Source of the DNA: UBA5158 sp963692955
GTDB lineage: Bacteria; Pseudomonadota; Gammaproteobacteria; DSM-16500
Direction of reading: 5' to 3'
Length of the DNA stretch: 64,000 nt
Assembly (NCBI GenBank): GCA_963692955.1
Contig: OY843587.1
Span: 248,001 to 312,000, forward strand
The notes beneath the pieces were generated by a model, which made no database searches, had not been told where the DNA came from, and worked only from the letters and a program-made list of their open reading frames with translations. Made by a program: the position numbers and the translations under genes. This document shows positions 43,365-52,971 of this stretch, one piece after another; the stretch's first letter is position 1; every line of letters starts with the position of its first letter.

Positions 43365-44060
43365 TTAGCGCCTACTGCCAAAGATTTTCGTACCAATTCT
43401 TACCATTGTTGCGCCTTCTGCTATCGCAGCTTCCAGATCATCAGACATACCCATGGACAAAGTGTCTAAATTAATGCCATTTTCTATTAAAATTAATTGT
43501 AAATCGGATAATTTTTGAAAATCTTGGCGTTGCTCTGTCAAGTTTTTTTTTGCAGAAGGAATGCACATTAATCCCCTTAGCCGTAGGCGCGGAAATGCTT
43601 GGCAAGCTTTAGCAAGGGTCAAAGCCTCATCTGCAGGGATGCCGGACTTTGTTGCTTCGCGGCTGATATTGATTTGCAGACAGATATTTAACGGTGGCAA
43701 TTGCGCGGGACGTTCCTCATTTAAAAATTGCGCGTGCTTAACAGACGCGACGGTATGTACCCAGTGAAAATGCGCTGCGATTTTTTTTAATTTGTTAGAT
43801 TGCAACGGGCCGATGAAATGCCATTCGATGTCGGGCTGGTTTAGCGTTTCGATTTTCTCTAACGCTTCTTGTAAATAATTTTCCCCGAAGCGCCGCTGGC
43901 CGGCGTCAAAGGCGGTGAGAATTTTTTCCGCGGGTTGTGATTTGCTGACGGCGAGTAGGGCGACTGAATTTTCATTTCTGCCGTAACGCGCTTCGTAAGT
44001 ATGGATTAATGAAAGCACCGCATTTAAATTATCTTGAACGCTTGTTTGAGATGGAAGCAT
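43365..44060 (-). CDS. yggS: YggS-family pyridoxal-phosphate homeostasis protein
   Basis: 231 residues, fold-type III PLP protein. The PLP Lys is in LLAVSKSQPAEKI; IEWHFIGPLQSNK and the late LSMGMSDDLEAAI are family marks. It binds PLP and affects B6 and amino-acid pools, without known catalysis. Starts directly at the stop of the upstream unknown gene. Confidence 0.95.
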   Translation of the reverse strand: MLPSQTSVQDNLNAVLSLIHTYEARYGRNENSVALLAVSKSQPAEKILTAFDAGQRRFGENYLQEALEKIETLNQPDIEWHFIGPLQSNKLKKIAAHFHWVHTVASVKHAQFLNEERPAQLPPLNICLQINISREATKSGIPADEALTLAKACQAFPRLRLRGLMCIPSAKKNLTEQRQDFQKLSDLQLILIENGINLDTLSMGMSDDLEAAIAEGATMVRIGTKIFGSRR

Positions 44061-44618
44061 CTAAGCGCCAAGTCTATAAGATAATTGATTAGCGGCTTGA
44101 TCCACGCAGGCTAGCGATTTTTCGTAAGCGCGGGTAGCGCGTGATTGGAAAAAACTAATTTTCCAAAGCCACGAAAATCTTCCAAGCAGAGGCGCGGATG
44201 TTGCGGCGGCTTGTCTAAAAGTGCAATGGTTTTTCTTGGCTTGTTTGGAAAGCAAATCATTATGGCTAGAGTTGACTTCAATGATGGTACGGATTTCTTT
44301 TAAGCGGTCTGTTAATTCAAACACTTTTAAATCCATTGGCGTCTTCGCTAAAATCGCGTCAATATTTTTTATCGCGAGCAGCACAGCCTGAATGCGCTGC
44401 TCGGTTAAATGTTTATTGCGAGTCGAAGTGCGGGACACATAAACATATTTGCCGGCCTCAAGCGGATGGGAAACCAACGGCGTTTCAAGAGCCGTATTAT
44501 ATATTTCTTCGACGCCGTAGGCCCTGGTGTAGCGAGCTAATGCTAGGTAATTAACTAATTCCGACTTCACTTGCTGAGCCGTGGTCTCTAACTGTTCGCG
44601 GTACCTGTTGCTTATCAT
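44061..44618 (-). CDS. Hypothetical protein
   Basis: 185 residues from ATG 44618, chosen for AAGGGA at a suitable distance; an in-frame start at 44696 would run into the divergent gene's upstream region. Helical, basic, no signal peptide; a weakly hydrophobic segment APLLGRFSWLWKISFF near 145. Not recognised. Abuts yggS with no gap, so likely co-translated. Confidence 0.6.
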   Translation of the reverse strand: MISNRYREQLETTAQQVKSELVNYLALARYTRAYGVEEIYNTALETPLVSHPLEAGKYVYVSRTSTRNKHLTEQRIQAVLLAIKNIDAILAKTPMDLKVFELTDRLKEIRTIIEVNSSHNDLLSKQAKKNHCTFRQAAATSAPLLGRFSWLWKISFFQSRATRAYEKSLACVDQAANQLSYRLGA

Positions 44619-44699
44619 AAAAAATATTCCCTTATGTTTTTGCTGGAGCATATTGGCATTATCTGTGTATAATGTCAACATTATAAAAGTGAGCATGCG

Positions 44700-45608
44700 A
44701 TGATTAAAACGGATTTATCAAATTTATTCAGTGAGTTAGAACAACGATCGTTAGGTACATTAGGTATCGTTGCGCGGCAGCTGGCCATTGATGCGGCCCC
44801 AGCGCTTGAATATAACGCCCACCAAAAATTCTTTATGTGCAGCACTTTCAAAGTGCCGATTGCGATTTGTTTTTTACAAAAAGCCGAACGCGAAAATATT
44901 AACTTATCCACCATCATTCCCGTCACGGCTTATGATTTACGTGTGGGGGTGACTTCGACGTTAAACCAATTCGATTATACTCAGCCCGTTTTTATCTCTT
45001 ATGAAAATTTATTGCAATACATGCTGCAAGAATCCTGCAACAGTTCCTCGGATATTATTTTCCGTGCGGCGGGTGGCGCTGACGCGCTGCGAGAATTTTT
45101 CAGCGCCACGCGTATCACGGGCATGGAGATCTCCAAAAGTATTTTAGAATTGTTCGTCGCCTGGGATGGCATTAAAAATATTCCCGCTGATGGCCGCCTG
45201 ACGATAGAGGAATATAAAAAACTGGAACAAGCGGTGACGCCGGAAGAATTAGCGCGCGCGCAACGTCAATACCGCCCGCAAGACGGCGACGCCACCCCGC
45301 AGGCGATGAATAACTTAATGGAAAAATTTGTTAAGGGTGAATTGTTAACGCGTGAAAACACGGCTTGGTTGTTAGGGGTCATGCGCGGCTGTAAAACCGG
45401 TAGAAAACGTTTAAAAGGGTTGCTGCCGAAAGAAATCGATGTCGCGCATAAGACCGGAACGATCAGCGGCTGCTGCTGCGACGTGGGCTTAATCGACGGC
45501 GATATCGTCGCGACCGTTTATTTGAAAGATTCAAAACTAGACGCAGAAGCTTGCGAAGCTATTATTGCCGAAGCGGGTTTAGCTATTTATGAATGGTATA
45601 AATCATAA
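44700..45608 (+). CDS. Class A beta-lactamase-like serine hydrolase without signal peptide
   Basis: 302 residues. The three catalytic motifs are present: SxxK as CSTFKVP, SxN as ESCNSSS and KTG as AHKTGTISG; the DGDATPQAMNNLM stretch also fits class A enzymes. Two features are odd. The chain starts only a few residues before the mature-type LFSELEQR helix with an in-frame stop just upstream, so no export signal is encoded. And 139 residues separate SCN from KTG, against about 104 in TEM, with no obvious E166-PELN omega loop. It may be a cytoplasmic or non-hydrolytic relative. Confidence 0.85.
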   Translation: MIKTDLSNLFSELEQRSLGTLGIVARQLAIDAAPALEYNAHQKFFMCSTFKVPIAICFLQKAERENINLSTIIPVTAYDLRVGVTSTLNQFDYTQPVFISYENLLQYMLQESCNSSSDIIFRAAGGADALREFFSATRITGMEISKSILELFVAWDGIKNIPADGRLTIEEYKKLEQAVTPEELARAQRQYRPQDGDATPQAMNNLMEKFVKGELLTRENTAWLLGVMRGCKTGRKRLKGLLPKEIDVAHKTGTISGCCCDVGLIDGDIVATVYLKDSKLDAEACEAIIAEAGLAIYEWYKS

Positions 45609-45611
45609 AGT

Positions 45612-45997
45612 CAGCCGGTATTCACTAAGTAAACTTTCGCGCTATCTTCGTGCAAACGTTTCATCAATAAAAATAATGCTGAAAATCGTTTCTTCGACGT
45701 CGAGTAAAGTCTCTTCGAGTAATTGTGTGGCCGTCGCATAAAAACTTGCAACGTTCCTGTTTGCTCGACATAAGTTTGTAAAACTCGTTCCCACAACCAC
45801 TGCGCATATACATTAACCCCCCCCGCGCTTTCGGCTTGTTCATAACCAAAACAATAAGGAGCGTCAAGAGGAAAGAAAGTATTCTTTTTATGAGGATCAT
45901 TACGTTTTACGTCACTGGTTTGCCAATGAGCAGATTCCACTCCTTGATTACTGAAAAAAAGAACCCGCGTATCGCACTTGATGAGGCTTTGATGCAA
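45612..45997 (-). pseudogene. Chimeric open frame ending in a copied pckA fragment
   Basis: A 128-codon frame whose last residues, LLMKRLHEDSAKVYLVNTG, copy pckA (LLMKRLHEDNAQVHLVNTG). At DNA level 45612-45671 matches 46311-46370 at 56 of 60 bases. The rest is unrelated to pckA and unrecognised. An 8-base C run (45817-45824; G8 on the coding strand) lies mid-frame; an alternative frame before it begins with a signal-peptide-like start (MILIKRILSFLLTLLIVLV), suggesting a frameshifted gene. Probably decayed sequence. Confidence 0.55.
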
Positions 45998-46012
45998 CTT
46001 GACCTCGTAAGA

Positions 46013-47551
46013 CTAACTGGGTCCAGCTTTTAAGATCGCGTTGCTGACGTTAAACTTTTTGAAATTCTGCTTAAATTGTTCCATCAAGATTTGCGTATTG
46101 GCTTGCAGTTCAGCTTGATCTTTCCAACAGCGTGCGGGGTTTAACAAGTTGCTATCTACGCCCTTAACTGCCAGCGGCACTTCAAAATTAAAGCCCGCTA
46201 ATTTTTCATATTGCGCGTCACGCAAATCACCATTCACGATCGCGGTGACGACCGTGCGCGTGGTGGGAATGGAAAAGCGTTCGCCGCCTTTGCCATGCGC
46301 GCCGCCGCACCAGCCGGTATTCACTAAGTGAACTTGCGCGTTATCTTCGTGCAAACGTTTCATTAATAAATCCGCGTACACTTGCGGCGGCCGCGGAAAA
46401 AATGGCGCGCCAAAACATGTGCTGAACGTCGGTTTGATATCACTGCCTTCCCCGACTTCCGTGCTGCCCACTAACGCCGTGTAGCCGCTTAAAAAATAAT
46501 ACGCCGCTTGCTCCAACGTCAAACGCGCGACCGGCGGCAACACGCCATATAAATCACAGGTTAAAAAAATCACGGCGTTAGGCGTGGCGCCCCGGTTGTT
46601 GGGCACGCGCAACGGAATATATTCCAACGGATAAGCGGCGCGTGTATTTTGCGTTAAACTAGCATCCCTATAATCGGGTTGCGCGGCGGCGTCCAACACC
46701 ACATTCTCTAAGACGGTACCATAGCGGATCGCATCCCAAATCACCGGCTCATTTTTTTGCGATAAGTCTATGCATTTCGCATAACAGCCGCCTTCGAAAT
46801 TAAATATCCCGTCGCGTCCCCAACCGTGTTCATCATCGCCAATTAAAAAACGTTCTGGATCGGCCGACAGCGTCGTTTTACCCGTGCCGGATAAACCAAA
46901 AAATAAGGCTGATTGACCGTCTTTGCCGACGTTAGCGGCGCAGTGCATAGGCAAGACGTCATGCGCGGGCAATAAAAAATTAAGCACGGAGAACATGCCT
47001 TTCTTCATTTCACCGGCGTAATACGTGCCACAAATTAGAATGCGCCGCGCGCTGAAATTTAAGATCACCGCCGCATCGCTATGCACGCCGTCCCGGTCCG
47101 GGCTGGTCGTTAAACTCGGTACGCTTAAGATCGTCCAGCACTGGTCTGGGTGCGGATGGTGGTCGCGGATAAAAAGATTGTGCACGAACAAATTATGCCA
47201 AGCTAATTCCGAAATGACTTGCACGGGGAGGCGGTATTTTTCATCAGCCGCGACGCTTAAATCAGAAATAAAAATCGCGTCTTTATGCCGTAAATGTGCT
47301 TCGGCGCGCTCCCACAGCGCGTTAAATTTTTCCGGCGCGATGGCTTGGTTGATGGCATTCCAATCGACGGTGTTTTCCGTCACCGCGTCTTTGACGATAA
47401 AGCGGTCTTTAGGCGAACGTCCCGTGCGCTTGCCGGTGGTCACCACTAACGCTTTATTATGCGCTAAAATTCCTTCGCCGCGCGCCAGCGCAACATCGAT
47501 TAATTCTGCTGCGGTTAGGTTCGCATAAATTTTAGCGTCGTGTAATGCCAT
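46013..47551 (-). CDS. pckA: Phosphoenolpyruvate carboxykinase (ATP)
   Basis: 512 residues, slightly shorter than E. coli PckA (540). The kinase P-loop is GLSGTGKTTLS; TGKRTGRSPKDRF, the metal region YYAGEMKKGMFSVLN and GWCGGAHGKGGERF are typical of the ATP-dependent enzyme. It makes PEP from oxaloacetate, the entry to gluconeogenesis, consistent with growth on amino acids. Single gene with its own promoter. Confidence 0.97.
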   Translation of the reverse strand: MALHDAKIYANLTAAELIDVALARGEGILAHNKALVVTTGKRTGRSPKDRFIVKDAVTENTVDWNAINQAIAPEKFNALWERAEAHLRHKDAIFISDLSVAADEKYRLPVQVISELAWHNLFVHNLFIRDHHPHPDQCWTILSVPSLTTSPDRDGVHSDAAVILNFSARRILICGTYYAGEMKKGMFSVLNFLLPAHDVLPMHCAANVGKDGQSALFFGLSGTGKTTLSADPERFLIGDDEHGWGRDGIFNFEGGCYAKCIDLSQKNEPVIWDAIRYGTVLENVVLDAAAQPDYRDASLTQNTRAAYPLEYIPLRVPNNRGATPNAVIFLTCDLYGVLPPVARLTLEQAAYYFLSGYTALVGSTEVGEGSDIKPTFSTCFGAPFFPRPPQVYADLLMKRLHEDNAQVHLVNTGWCGGAHGKGGERFSIPTTRTVVTAIVNGDLRDAQYEKLAGFNFEVPLAVKGVDSNLLNPARCWKDQAELQANTQILMEQFKQNFKKFNVSNAILKAGPS

Positions 47552-47583
47552 TGCGTGTGATCATCCTCATTAAAGCTTAACGA

Positions 47584-47612
47584 ATTATACTCTATGTCGT
47601 TCGCGATTTAAA
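47584..47612 (-). promoter_or_regulatory. Sigma70-type promoter of pckA
   Basis: On the minus strand, TTTAAA (47607-47612) and a perfect TATAAT (47584-47589) are spaced by 17 bp, about 30 bp upstream of the pckA ATG (47551), with AATGAGGATG as ribosome-site region between. Confidence 0.65.
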
Positions 47613-47617
47613 AAAAC

Positions 47618-49165
47618 TTAATGCGCGGCCGCCACCACCGCGTCACCGTCCGGTACTTTCTTTGCCGGAGTTTTGAGCAGCAATGGTAAGAAAGCCGCAA
47701 AATAGAGAAGAACTCCCGCGATTTTAAACGTGTGCGAATAAGCCATGAAATTGGCTTGCGTACTGATTTGCTGACTCAGTTTGGCGACCCAACTGTGCGT
47801 GTTACTAAATTGCAAATGCTGCACGGCGAGCCAGTGTTGGAAGTTAGGGTTGGCGGTTTGGATGTGGGCGGTCAGCGCCGTCCAATTCGATTGCGTATCG
47901 CGGTCTAAGAATGCGGTGAGGAGTGATACCCCCATCGCGTTACCAATGTTGCGCCCGAAATTAAATAAGCCGCTCGCTTCCGCGATCGCTTGACGCGGTA
48001 AGTTGGAATAAACAATCGTGCTTAACGGCATGAAAAAACAACCGATGCCAAAGCCTTGGATAAAACCTAAAGTTAAAATAAATTGCATGCTAGTGTCGAG
48101 CGCGATATTGCCCATCACCCACGTCGTGTAAGCGCCGATGATTAATCCCGCCATGATAATCCAGCGCGGCTTCACGCCGCGTGACATGAGTTGCGACCCG
48201 ATGGCCATCATGATGCCGCTGGCGATACCGCGCGGCGCCATGGTGAGGCCGGTTAAATCCGACGTGTAACCAAATAAACTTTCCAACATTTGCGGAAAAA
48301 TCGTTAGCGTGCCTAGCAGTGACGCCGCGAATAGCGTCATCATGAGCGTGCCGTACGCGAACGTTTTATCTTTGAAGAGACGCAAATTAATGATGGGATT
48401 CTTTACCGTTAAGCAATGATAAATAAAATACGTAAACGTCGTGACAAAAATCACGAACAGCCAACCTATCGTGTTCGAGGAAAACCAATCATCCACTTCG
48501 CCGCGGTCTAAAAATAATTGCAACGACGCGATACTGACAACCATAAAAAACATACCGCGCCAATCGATAATATCTTTGCGCGTCACTGATGATTTAAAAA
48601 AACTTATCACCAGAAAAAAATTCAATACGCAGACGGGAATGTTCACGTAAAAAATCCAGCGCCAACTCAACGTATCCGTGATGTAGCCCCCCAAGGTCGG
48701 CCCCATGATAGGCGCGGCCATGACGCCGATGCCCCAAATCGCCATCGCTTTGGGTTGGTCTTTCGCGACAAAAGTATCGCGTAAAATATATTGCGCTAAC
48801 GGCACGAGGGATGCGCCGAACACGCCTTGCAGCATACGGAATACGACTATTTCCGTTAAATTCGTGGAGAGACCGCAGAGGATAGACGCGAGCATGAAGC
48901 CGACGATATTCATCAACAATAATTTTTTGCTGCCGAACAAGCCGACTAAAAATCCGGTCAACGGCATTAACACGCCGGCTGCGACGATGTAGGAAGTGAC
49001 GACCCAACTAATTTGATCGCGGTCCGCGGACAAGGAGCCCATCATGTGCGGCAACGACACGTTGACGATAGTGGTATCGAGAATTTCCATGATCGTCGTC
49101 AACATGATGGCGGCGATGATGCACCATGCTTCCAAACTGTTGAGCGAAATTTTAGGCGTTTCCAT
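47618..49165 (-). CDS. emrB: DHA2-family multidrug efflux MFS transporter (EmrB type)
   Basis: 515 residues with about 14 transmembrane helices and DHA2 motifs (LDTTIVNVSLPHMMGSL, motif-C-like GPTLGGYITDTLSWRW). It partners with the EmrA-like adaptor encoded 6 bp upstream to export drugs across both membranes. No TolC-like gene is nearby. Symbol is by family, substrate unknown. Confidence 0.93.
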   Translation of the reverse strand: METPKISLNSLEAWCIIAAIMLTTIMEILDTTIVNVSLPHMMGSLSADRDQISWVVTSYIVAAGVLMPLTGFLVGLFGSKKLLLMNIVGFMLASILCGLSTNLTEIVVFRMLQGVFGASLVPLAQYILRDTFVAKDQPKAMAIWGIGVMAAPIMGPTLGGYITDTLSWRWIFYVNIPVCVLNFFLVISFFKSSVTRKDIIDWRGMFFMVVSIASLQLFLDRGEVDDWFSSNTIGWLFVIFVTTFTYFIYHCLTVKNPIINLRLFKDKTFAYGTLMMTLFAASLLGTLTIFPQMLESLFGYTSDLTGLTMAPRGIASGIMMAIGSQLMSRGVKPRWIIMAGLIIGAYTTWVMGNIALDTSMQFILTLGFIQGFGIGCFFMPLSTIVYSNLPRQAIAEASGLFNFGRNIGNAMGVSLLTAFLDRDTQSNWTALTAHIQTANPNFQHWLAVQHLQFSNTHSWVAKLSQQISTQANFMAYSHTFKIAGVLLYFAAFLPLLLKTPAKKVPDGDAVVAAAH

Positions 49166-49171
49166 CGACTG

Positions 49172-50041
49172 TTATCCGACCCGTTGAGACGTGTCGACCG
49201 TGGCTGACGCCGTGGCGCCCGCGCGCAGTGGATACAGTGGATCGGGATTTTTAATTAAAATTTTCACGGGAAAACGCTGCGTGACTTTGACCCAATTACC
49301 GCTGGCGTTTTCCGGCGGCAATAGCGAAAACACGGAACCACTCGCTGAACTCACCGCGTCGACCACACCTTGAAAATGGTGTTTAGGAAACATATCCAAC
49401 ACAATTTTCACGCGTTGCCCGGGCTGGATGCGCGCGACTTGCGTTTCTTTAAAATTCGCGTCCACCCAAAAATGATCTTGTTCCACGATCATAAACAGCG
49501 TCGAGTTCGCGGTGACATTATTACCGGGTTGCAAGACAAACTGCGTGACCACACCCGCGCGCGGCGCGCTGATGCGCGTGTGGCTTAAATCTAATTTCGC
49601 TTGCTCAAGTTCGGCTTGGTCGGCAAGTAATTGTGCTTTGGCGCTATCTAATTGTGCCGTCGCTTGATCGCCGGCGGCTTTAGATTCTTGCCCTTCTGAT
49701 ACTAGACGTAAAATCCGTTGCGCGTTTTGTTCCGCCAACAGTAACGCCGCTTGCTGCGCCGCCACGGTCGCGGCGTGATGGACGACCGCGATTTGGAAGG
49801 GGCGCGGATCGATGGTAAATAATAATTGGCCGGCGGCGACGATTTGATGATCTTGCACATTAATTTCGGCGACGGGGCCGGTCACTTGCGCCGCGACGTT
49901 GACAGTGTCGGCTTGCACATAAGCGTCATCGGTGGAGGGGTGCGCGCCTAAGTAACTGCCGCCCGCGTAGAGTAACGTGATGGTGATGACGGCGATCGCG
50001 CCCCACAACAAGGTGGTTTTTTTAGAGAGAGGTAATTTCAT
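49172..50041 (-). CDS. emrA: EmrA/HlyD-family membrane fusion protein
   Basis: 289 residues from ATG 50041 (an upstream in-frame TTG is weaker). One N-terminal transmembrane helix is followed by the split lipoyl domain (DTVNVAAQVTGPVAEINVQD and, after the hairpin, LSHTRISAPRAGVVTQF), then the beta-barrel domain. Shorter than E. coli EmrA (390) mainly through a reduced coiled-coil hairpin. Periplasmic adaptor for the adjacent EmrB. Confidence 0.92.
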   Translation of the reverse strand: MKLPLSKKTTLLWGAIAVITITLLYAGGSYLGAHPSTDDAYVQADTVNVAAQVTGPVAEINVQDHQIVAAGQLLFTIDPRPFQIAVVHHAATVAAQQAALLLAEQNAQRILRLVSEGQESKAAGDQATAQLDSAKAQLLADQAELEQAKLDLSHTRISAPRAGVVTQFVLQPGNNVTANSTLFMIVEQDHFWVDANFKETQVARIQPGQRVKIVLDMFPKHHFQGVVDAVSSASGSVFSLLPPENASGNWVKVTQRFPVKILIKNPDPLYPLRAGATASATVDTSQRVG

Positions 50042-50198
50042 TTTTTTCCCGGTCCGCGTCTGCAAAAATCGATGTGGAAGTGATTTTAACGCATTGGAGG
50101 TAATAAATCATGCGCTACGATAACTTGACAAGCGGCCTACGCGCGTGAAAAACTCGCACTCATTTTACGCAATCTGATGCTTTATAGTGAGGTATACC

Positions 50199-50609
50199 GT
50201 GACCGAATTGGACCAAGTCATCGCCAAAGCGTTTGGCAGTGAAGGCAAACAAGATGATGTTAATAAAGTTTATTTAACATTATTGCGGTCAGTGTTAATC
50301 ATTCCAGTGGAGAAAGCGGCGCGTCCCGCGACAGCGGATGAAGAACCGTTTAAACCTTTGTTCGCGAAGTTAGAAGATAAATATTTTATGCTCGCGTTTG
50401 ACACGCCGGAGCGTTTGGAGGCGTGGGGACAAGATCATTTGGAAAAAGTCGATTACGTCGAAATCATCGGCCGCGACTTGATCGCCGGGATTAATGAAGG
50501 TGTGTATTTGTGTCTGAACGTGGGCGCCACTTACTACAAAGAATTTTCCCCAGAAGAAGTATTGCAATTGAAAAAAGTCGTGGCGCGCATCGATCAATTA
50601 AAATCTTAA
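50199..50609 (+). CDS. SseB N-terminal-domain-like protein
   Basis: 136 residues from GTG 50199, which has TGAGG 6-7 bp upstream; another in-frame GTG is at 50187. The pattern (VYLTLLRSVLIIPVEK, DEEPFKPLFAKLEDKYFMLAFDTPERLEAW, INEGVYLCLNVG) fits the SseB_N/SseB-like domain, found in proteins of diverse or unknown function. No signal peptide. It converges almost directly on the 745-residue unknown gene. Confidence 0.75.
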   Translation: MTELDQVIAKAFGSEGKQDDVNKVYLTLLRSVLIIPVEKAARPATADEEPFKPLFAKLEDKYFMLAFDTPERLEAWGQDHLEKVDYVEIIGRDLIAGINEGVYLCLNVGATYYKEFSPEEVLQLKKVVARIDQLKS

Positions 50610-50611
50610 CA

Positions 50612-52849
50612 TTAAAGTTTATGGTTATAGTTAATTTCGCTGCGCCAATCGTTGGCGGGATCAAATAGATTAAATGCTAAATTTAGCACATTATTCGCCG
50701 CAAAAAAACGGACCGCTGGATAAATTGCTTTCGCTGCTTGCTGATCTTTTTGCTGCGTTATGTATTCGCTGCCACCGATTTTTTGCAATGCTAAATTTTC
50801 TTGTTGGCCAGCAAGGACCAGTGTGGCTACCGGCGCGGTTGAAATTTTTTCTTCGACTTCAATAGCGGCGTCTGCAGCGATGACAATAGATAAACGCGGT
50901 ATAATTTGTGTCGTGATTTCACCGGTAGTGGCGACGCTAAATTTGACCGTCACACTAGGTTTCTCTGCGGGTAACATGACAACGGGATGTTCCGCACTAG
51001 CCAACGGCGAATTTAATGGCGTGAGCGCGCCGGGGGAAATAGCGGGATGCAAGGGTTTTATGCTCTGCGGCGTGCAAGCGCGATATTTTTTTTCTTTATT
51101 AGGTCGCCGCGCGCTGTTATCGGAGTGTCTTCTGCGTAATGGTTCCATCACCAGCGTGTTAGAGGGTTGGATATTCCAATTAGTACAGACGATTTTGAGT
51201 TTTTTAAATATCTCAGCCGCTTGTTTAGATAAAACTTCAATTTGTGTCTCATAACTTAAAAGCTCGCTAACCGACGCGTCACTTTCGCGTTTAAGTTTTA
51301 ACGCGTTAAGCTTTTGCGACATGTCTTCCGCGCCCATCATGACACTATTGATGATAGCGTTTTTTAAATCGCCTAACTTTCTTTTGCGCAGCGCGTGAGC
51401 TTGAACGGCAATATGTTCAAGGCTAGGTTTGTAAATATCATAAAACGCTTGCCGCTGCTCGAGTAAAGTCTGAATCTGTTGTTCTAACTTAGCGAATTGT
51501 TCTTTATGAGACAGAGAAATAAGCGGTTTTAGTACGACTTCTACGACTTTTGATTTGGGCGCTAAAAGCTGTTTTTTAACGGGTTCGATTAGTGATTTGT
51601 AAGTAGCGTCCAAGCTGGAGTGCTGATAAATTTCTGTATTCGAGCGCAGGCAATTAATAATATAAATCAAACAATCAATATTATATTTGATGCCCCAAAA
51701 TGTTTTCGCGGCGGCTAATAATCTGTCTTTTTCTTCCAATTCTTTAATACGCTGCGTTTCGAGTAAAAACATAGCGTAATCAAAATAGGTATGCAACGAA
51801 TTAATTTGCGTAGGATGTTCAACAACTTCGTCGTTGGAAATTTTCGTGACTATAGCACGGATGCCGGCTTCGTTATCAATTATCAATTTTAACTCGCGCC
51901 GGTAAGCCTCGTCGATGTCGGGTAATTCACATTTGTCAGCGTGATCGGCTAACACCACGCGAAACGCTTCGAACGCGAACAATTGGCAAATCATGATTTC
52001 TTTAAAATAGTCCGCGCAAGCGCTGTCGGAAAAAGTGATTCTATCCGTCGTTTCGATAAACGCATGCTTTTTCGCATCGTGTAAATCGATTTTTAGAAAA
52101 TGCTGAAATCGCGTTTCTAAAATCGCTTCTTGATAAAAATAAAAAGCTTGTTTGGTCAGCGGCAAATGATCTTGCAGCGAGATAGTGTTAACTAATAAAA
52201 ATTCTTGGTCGATGAGGTCTAACCCATAACGCATCATGCGGTGCGCGGCGCCGATTCTAAGAATAAATAAAGTTAACGCTTTCGTATTGGTCGTGAGACT
52301 AAGATCGACTTGGTCGTGGCAGCCGACGGTATCGATCACGGCCCGCGATAATTTGTGGGTATCTAAAAAACGCGTGATCACTTGCATTTGAAAGAAATTT
52401 TTATCGCCGTCATAAAAATGGATGTCACTATCGCCAGCTTCGGTGAATTGCACTTGCGCGCGAACCGTAATCAGTTGTTTGGCGATATTTTGAATTTTAT
52501 TAAATTCGCTGCTATTCTTGAAACGCTTAGGCAGCGGCTCGACGATGAGCTTATGTAAAAATAAAGTGGTAAGACTTAATTGCTGAAAAAGCATGCGCCA
52601 CCCGCTAAGACAAGCGGCCTCGGTTTTTAATTTGGTAGAAAAGGTTTGCAGGTGTTCTTCTATTAACTTTTTTTCAAAGTAAGCAGGCAGCGAGTTATTA
52701 ATCAGCACATTCAGTTTGACGCCAAGCTCGGAACATTCGCCTTCTGAAAATGCTCTTTCAATCTCTTCTCGTTCTTCTTCGCTATTTTCACACTCTTTCA
52801 AATCGATTTCTCTGACAATTTTTTCGAGCATTTCGAAATTCGAAAACAT
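50612..52849 (-). CDS. Large protein of unknown function, candidate secreted effector
   Basis: 745 residues, no signal peptide or membrane helix. Acidic N-terminus (ECENSEEEREEIERAFSEGE), a long helical body (about 30-560) with a predicted coiled coil near 380-480 (LISLSHKEQFAKLEQQIQTL), then a basic Ser/Pro-rich linker (RRRHSDNSARRPNKEKK, LHPAISPGALTPLNSPLAS) and a beta-rich C-terminus. I recognise no domain. Composition resembles the other unknown Ser/Pro-rich proteins at 22.7-24.6 kb. It is the lone gene between the SseB-like gene and the toxin-antitoxin remnant. Confidence 0.65.
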   Translation of the reverse strand: MFSNFEMLEKIVREIDLKECENSEEEREEIERAFSEGECSELGVKLNVLINNSLPAYFEKKLIEEHLQTFSTKLKTEAACLSGWRMLFQQLSLTTLFLHKLIVEPLPKRFKNSSEFNKIQNIAKQLITVRAQVQFTEAGDSDIHFYDGDKNFFQMQVITRFLDTHKLSRAVIDTVGCHDQVDLSLTTNTKALTLFILRIGAAHRMMRYGLDLIDQEFLLVNTISLQDHLPLTKQAFYFYQEAILETRFQHFLKIDLHDAKKHAFIETTDRITFSDSACADYFKEIMICQLFAFEAFRVVLADHADKCELPDIDEAYRRELKLIIDNEAGIRAIVTKISNDEVVEHPTQINSLHTYFDYAMFLLETQRIKELEEKDRLLAAAKTFWGIKYNIDCLIYIINCLRSNTEIYQHSSLDATYKSLIEPVKKQLLAPKSKVVEVVLKPLISLSHKEQFAKLEQQIQTLLEQRQAFYDIYKPSLEHIAVQAHALRKRKLGDLKNAIINSVMMGAEDMSQKLNALKLKRESDASVSELLSYETQIEVLSKQAAEIFKKLKIVCTNWNIQPSNTLVMEPLRRRHSDNSARRPNKEKKYRACTPQSIKPLHPAISPGALTPLNSPLASAEHPVVMLPAEKPSVTVKFSVATTGEITTQIIPRLSIVIAADAAIEVEEKISTAPVATLVLAGQQENLALQKIGGSEYITQQKDQQAAKAIYPAVRFFAANNVLNLAFNLFDPANDWRSEINYNHKL

Positions 52850-52971
52850 GCTTACACAATCCCCGCCTTATATTATTCTGGCCACATTATATGCAGATTA
52901 GCGGGGATTATCAACTGTGAAAGCGATGATCTGTCGGATAGTTTGACTTAATTAATCGAACTGTTTAATGA

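Noticed and set aside
47025..47528. 167-codon frame antisense to pckA
   Set aside because: Lies wholly inside a conserved enzyme gene; no ribosome site and no protein-like features of its own.
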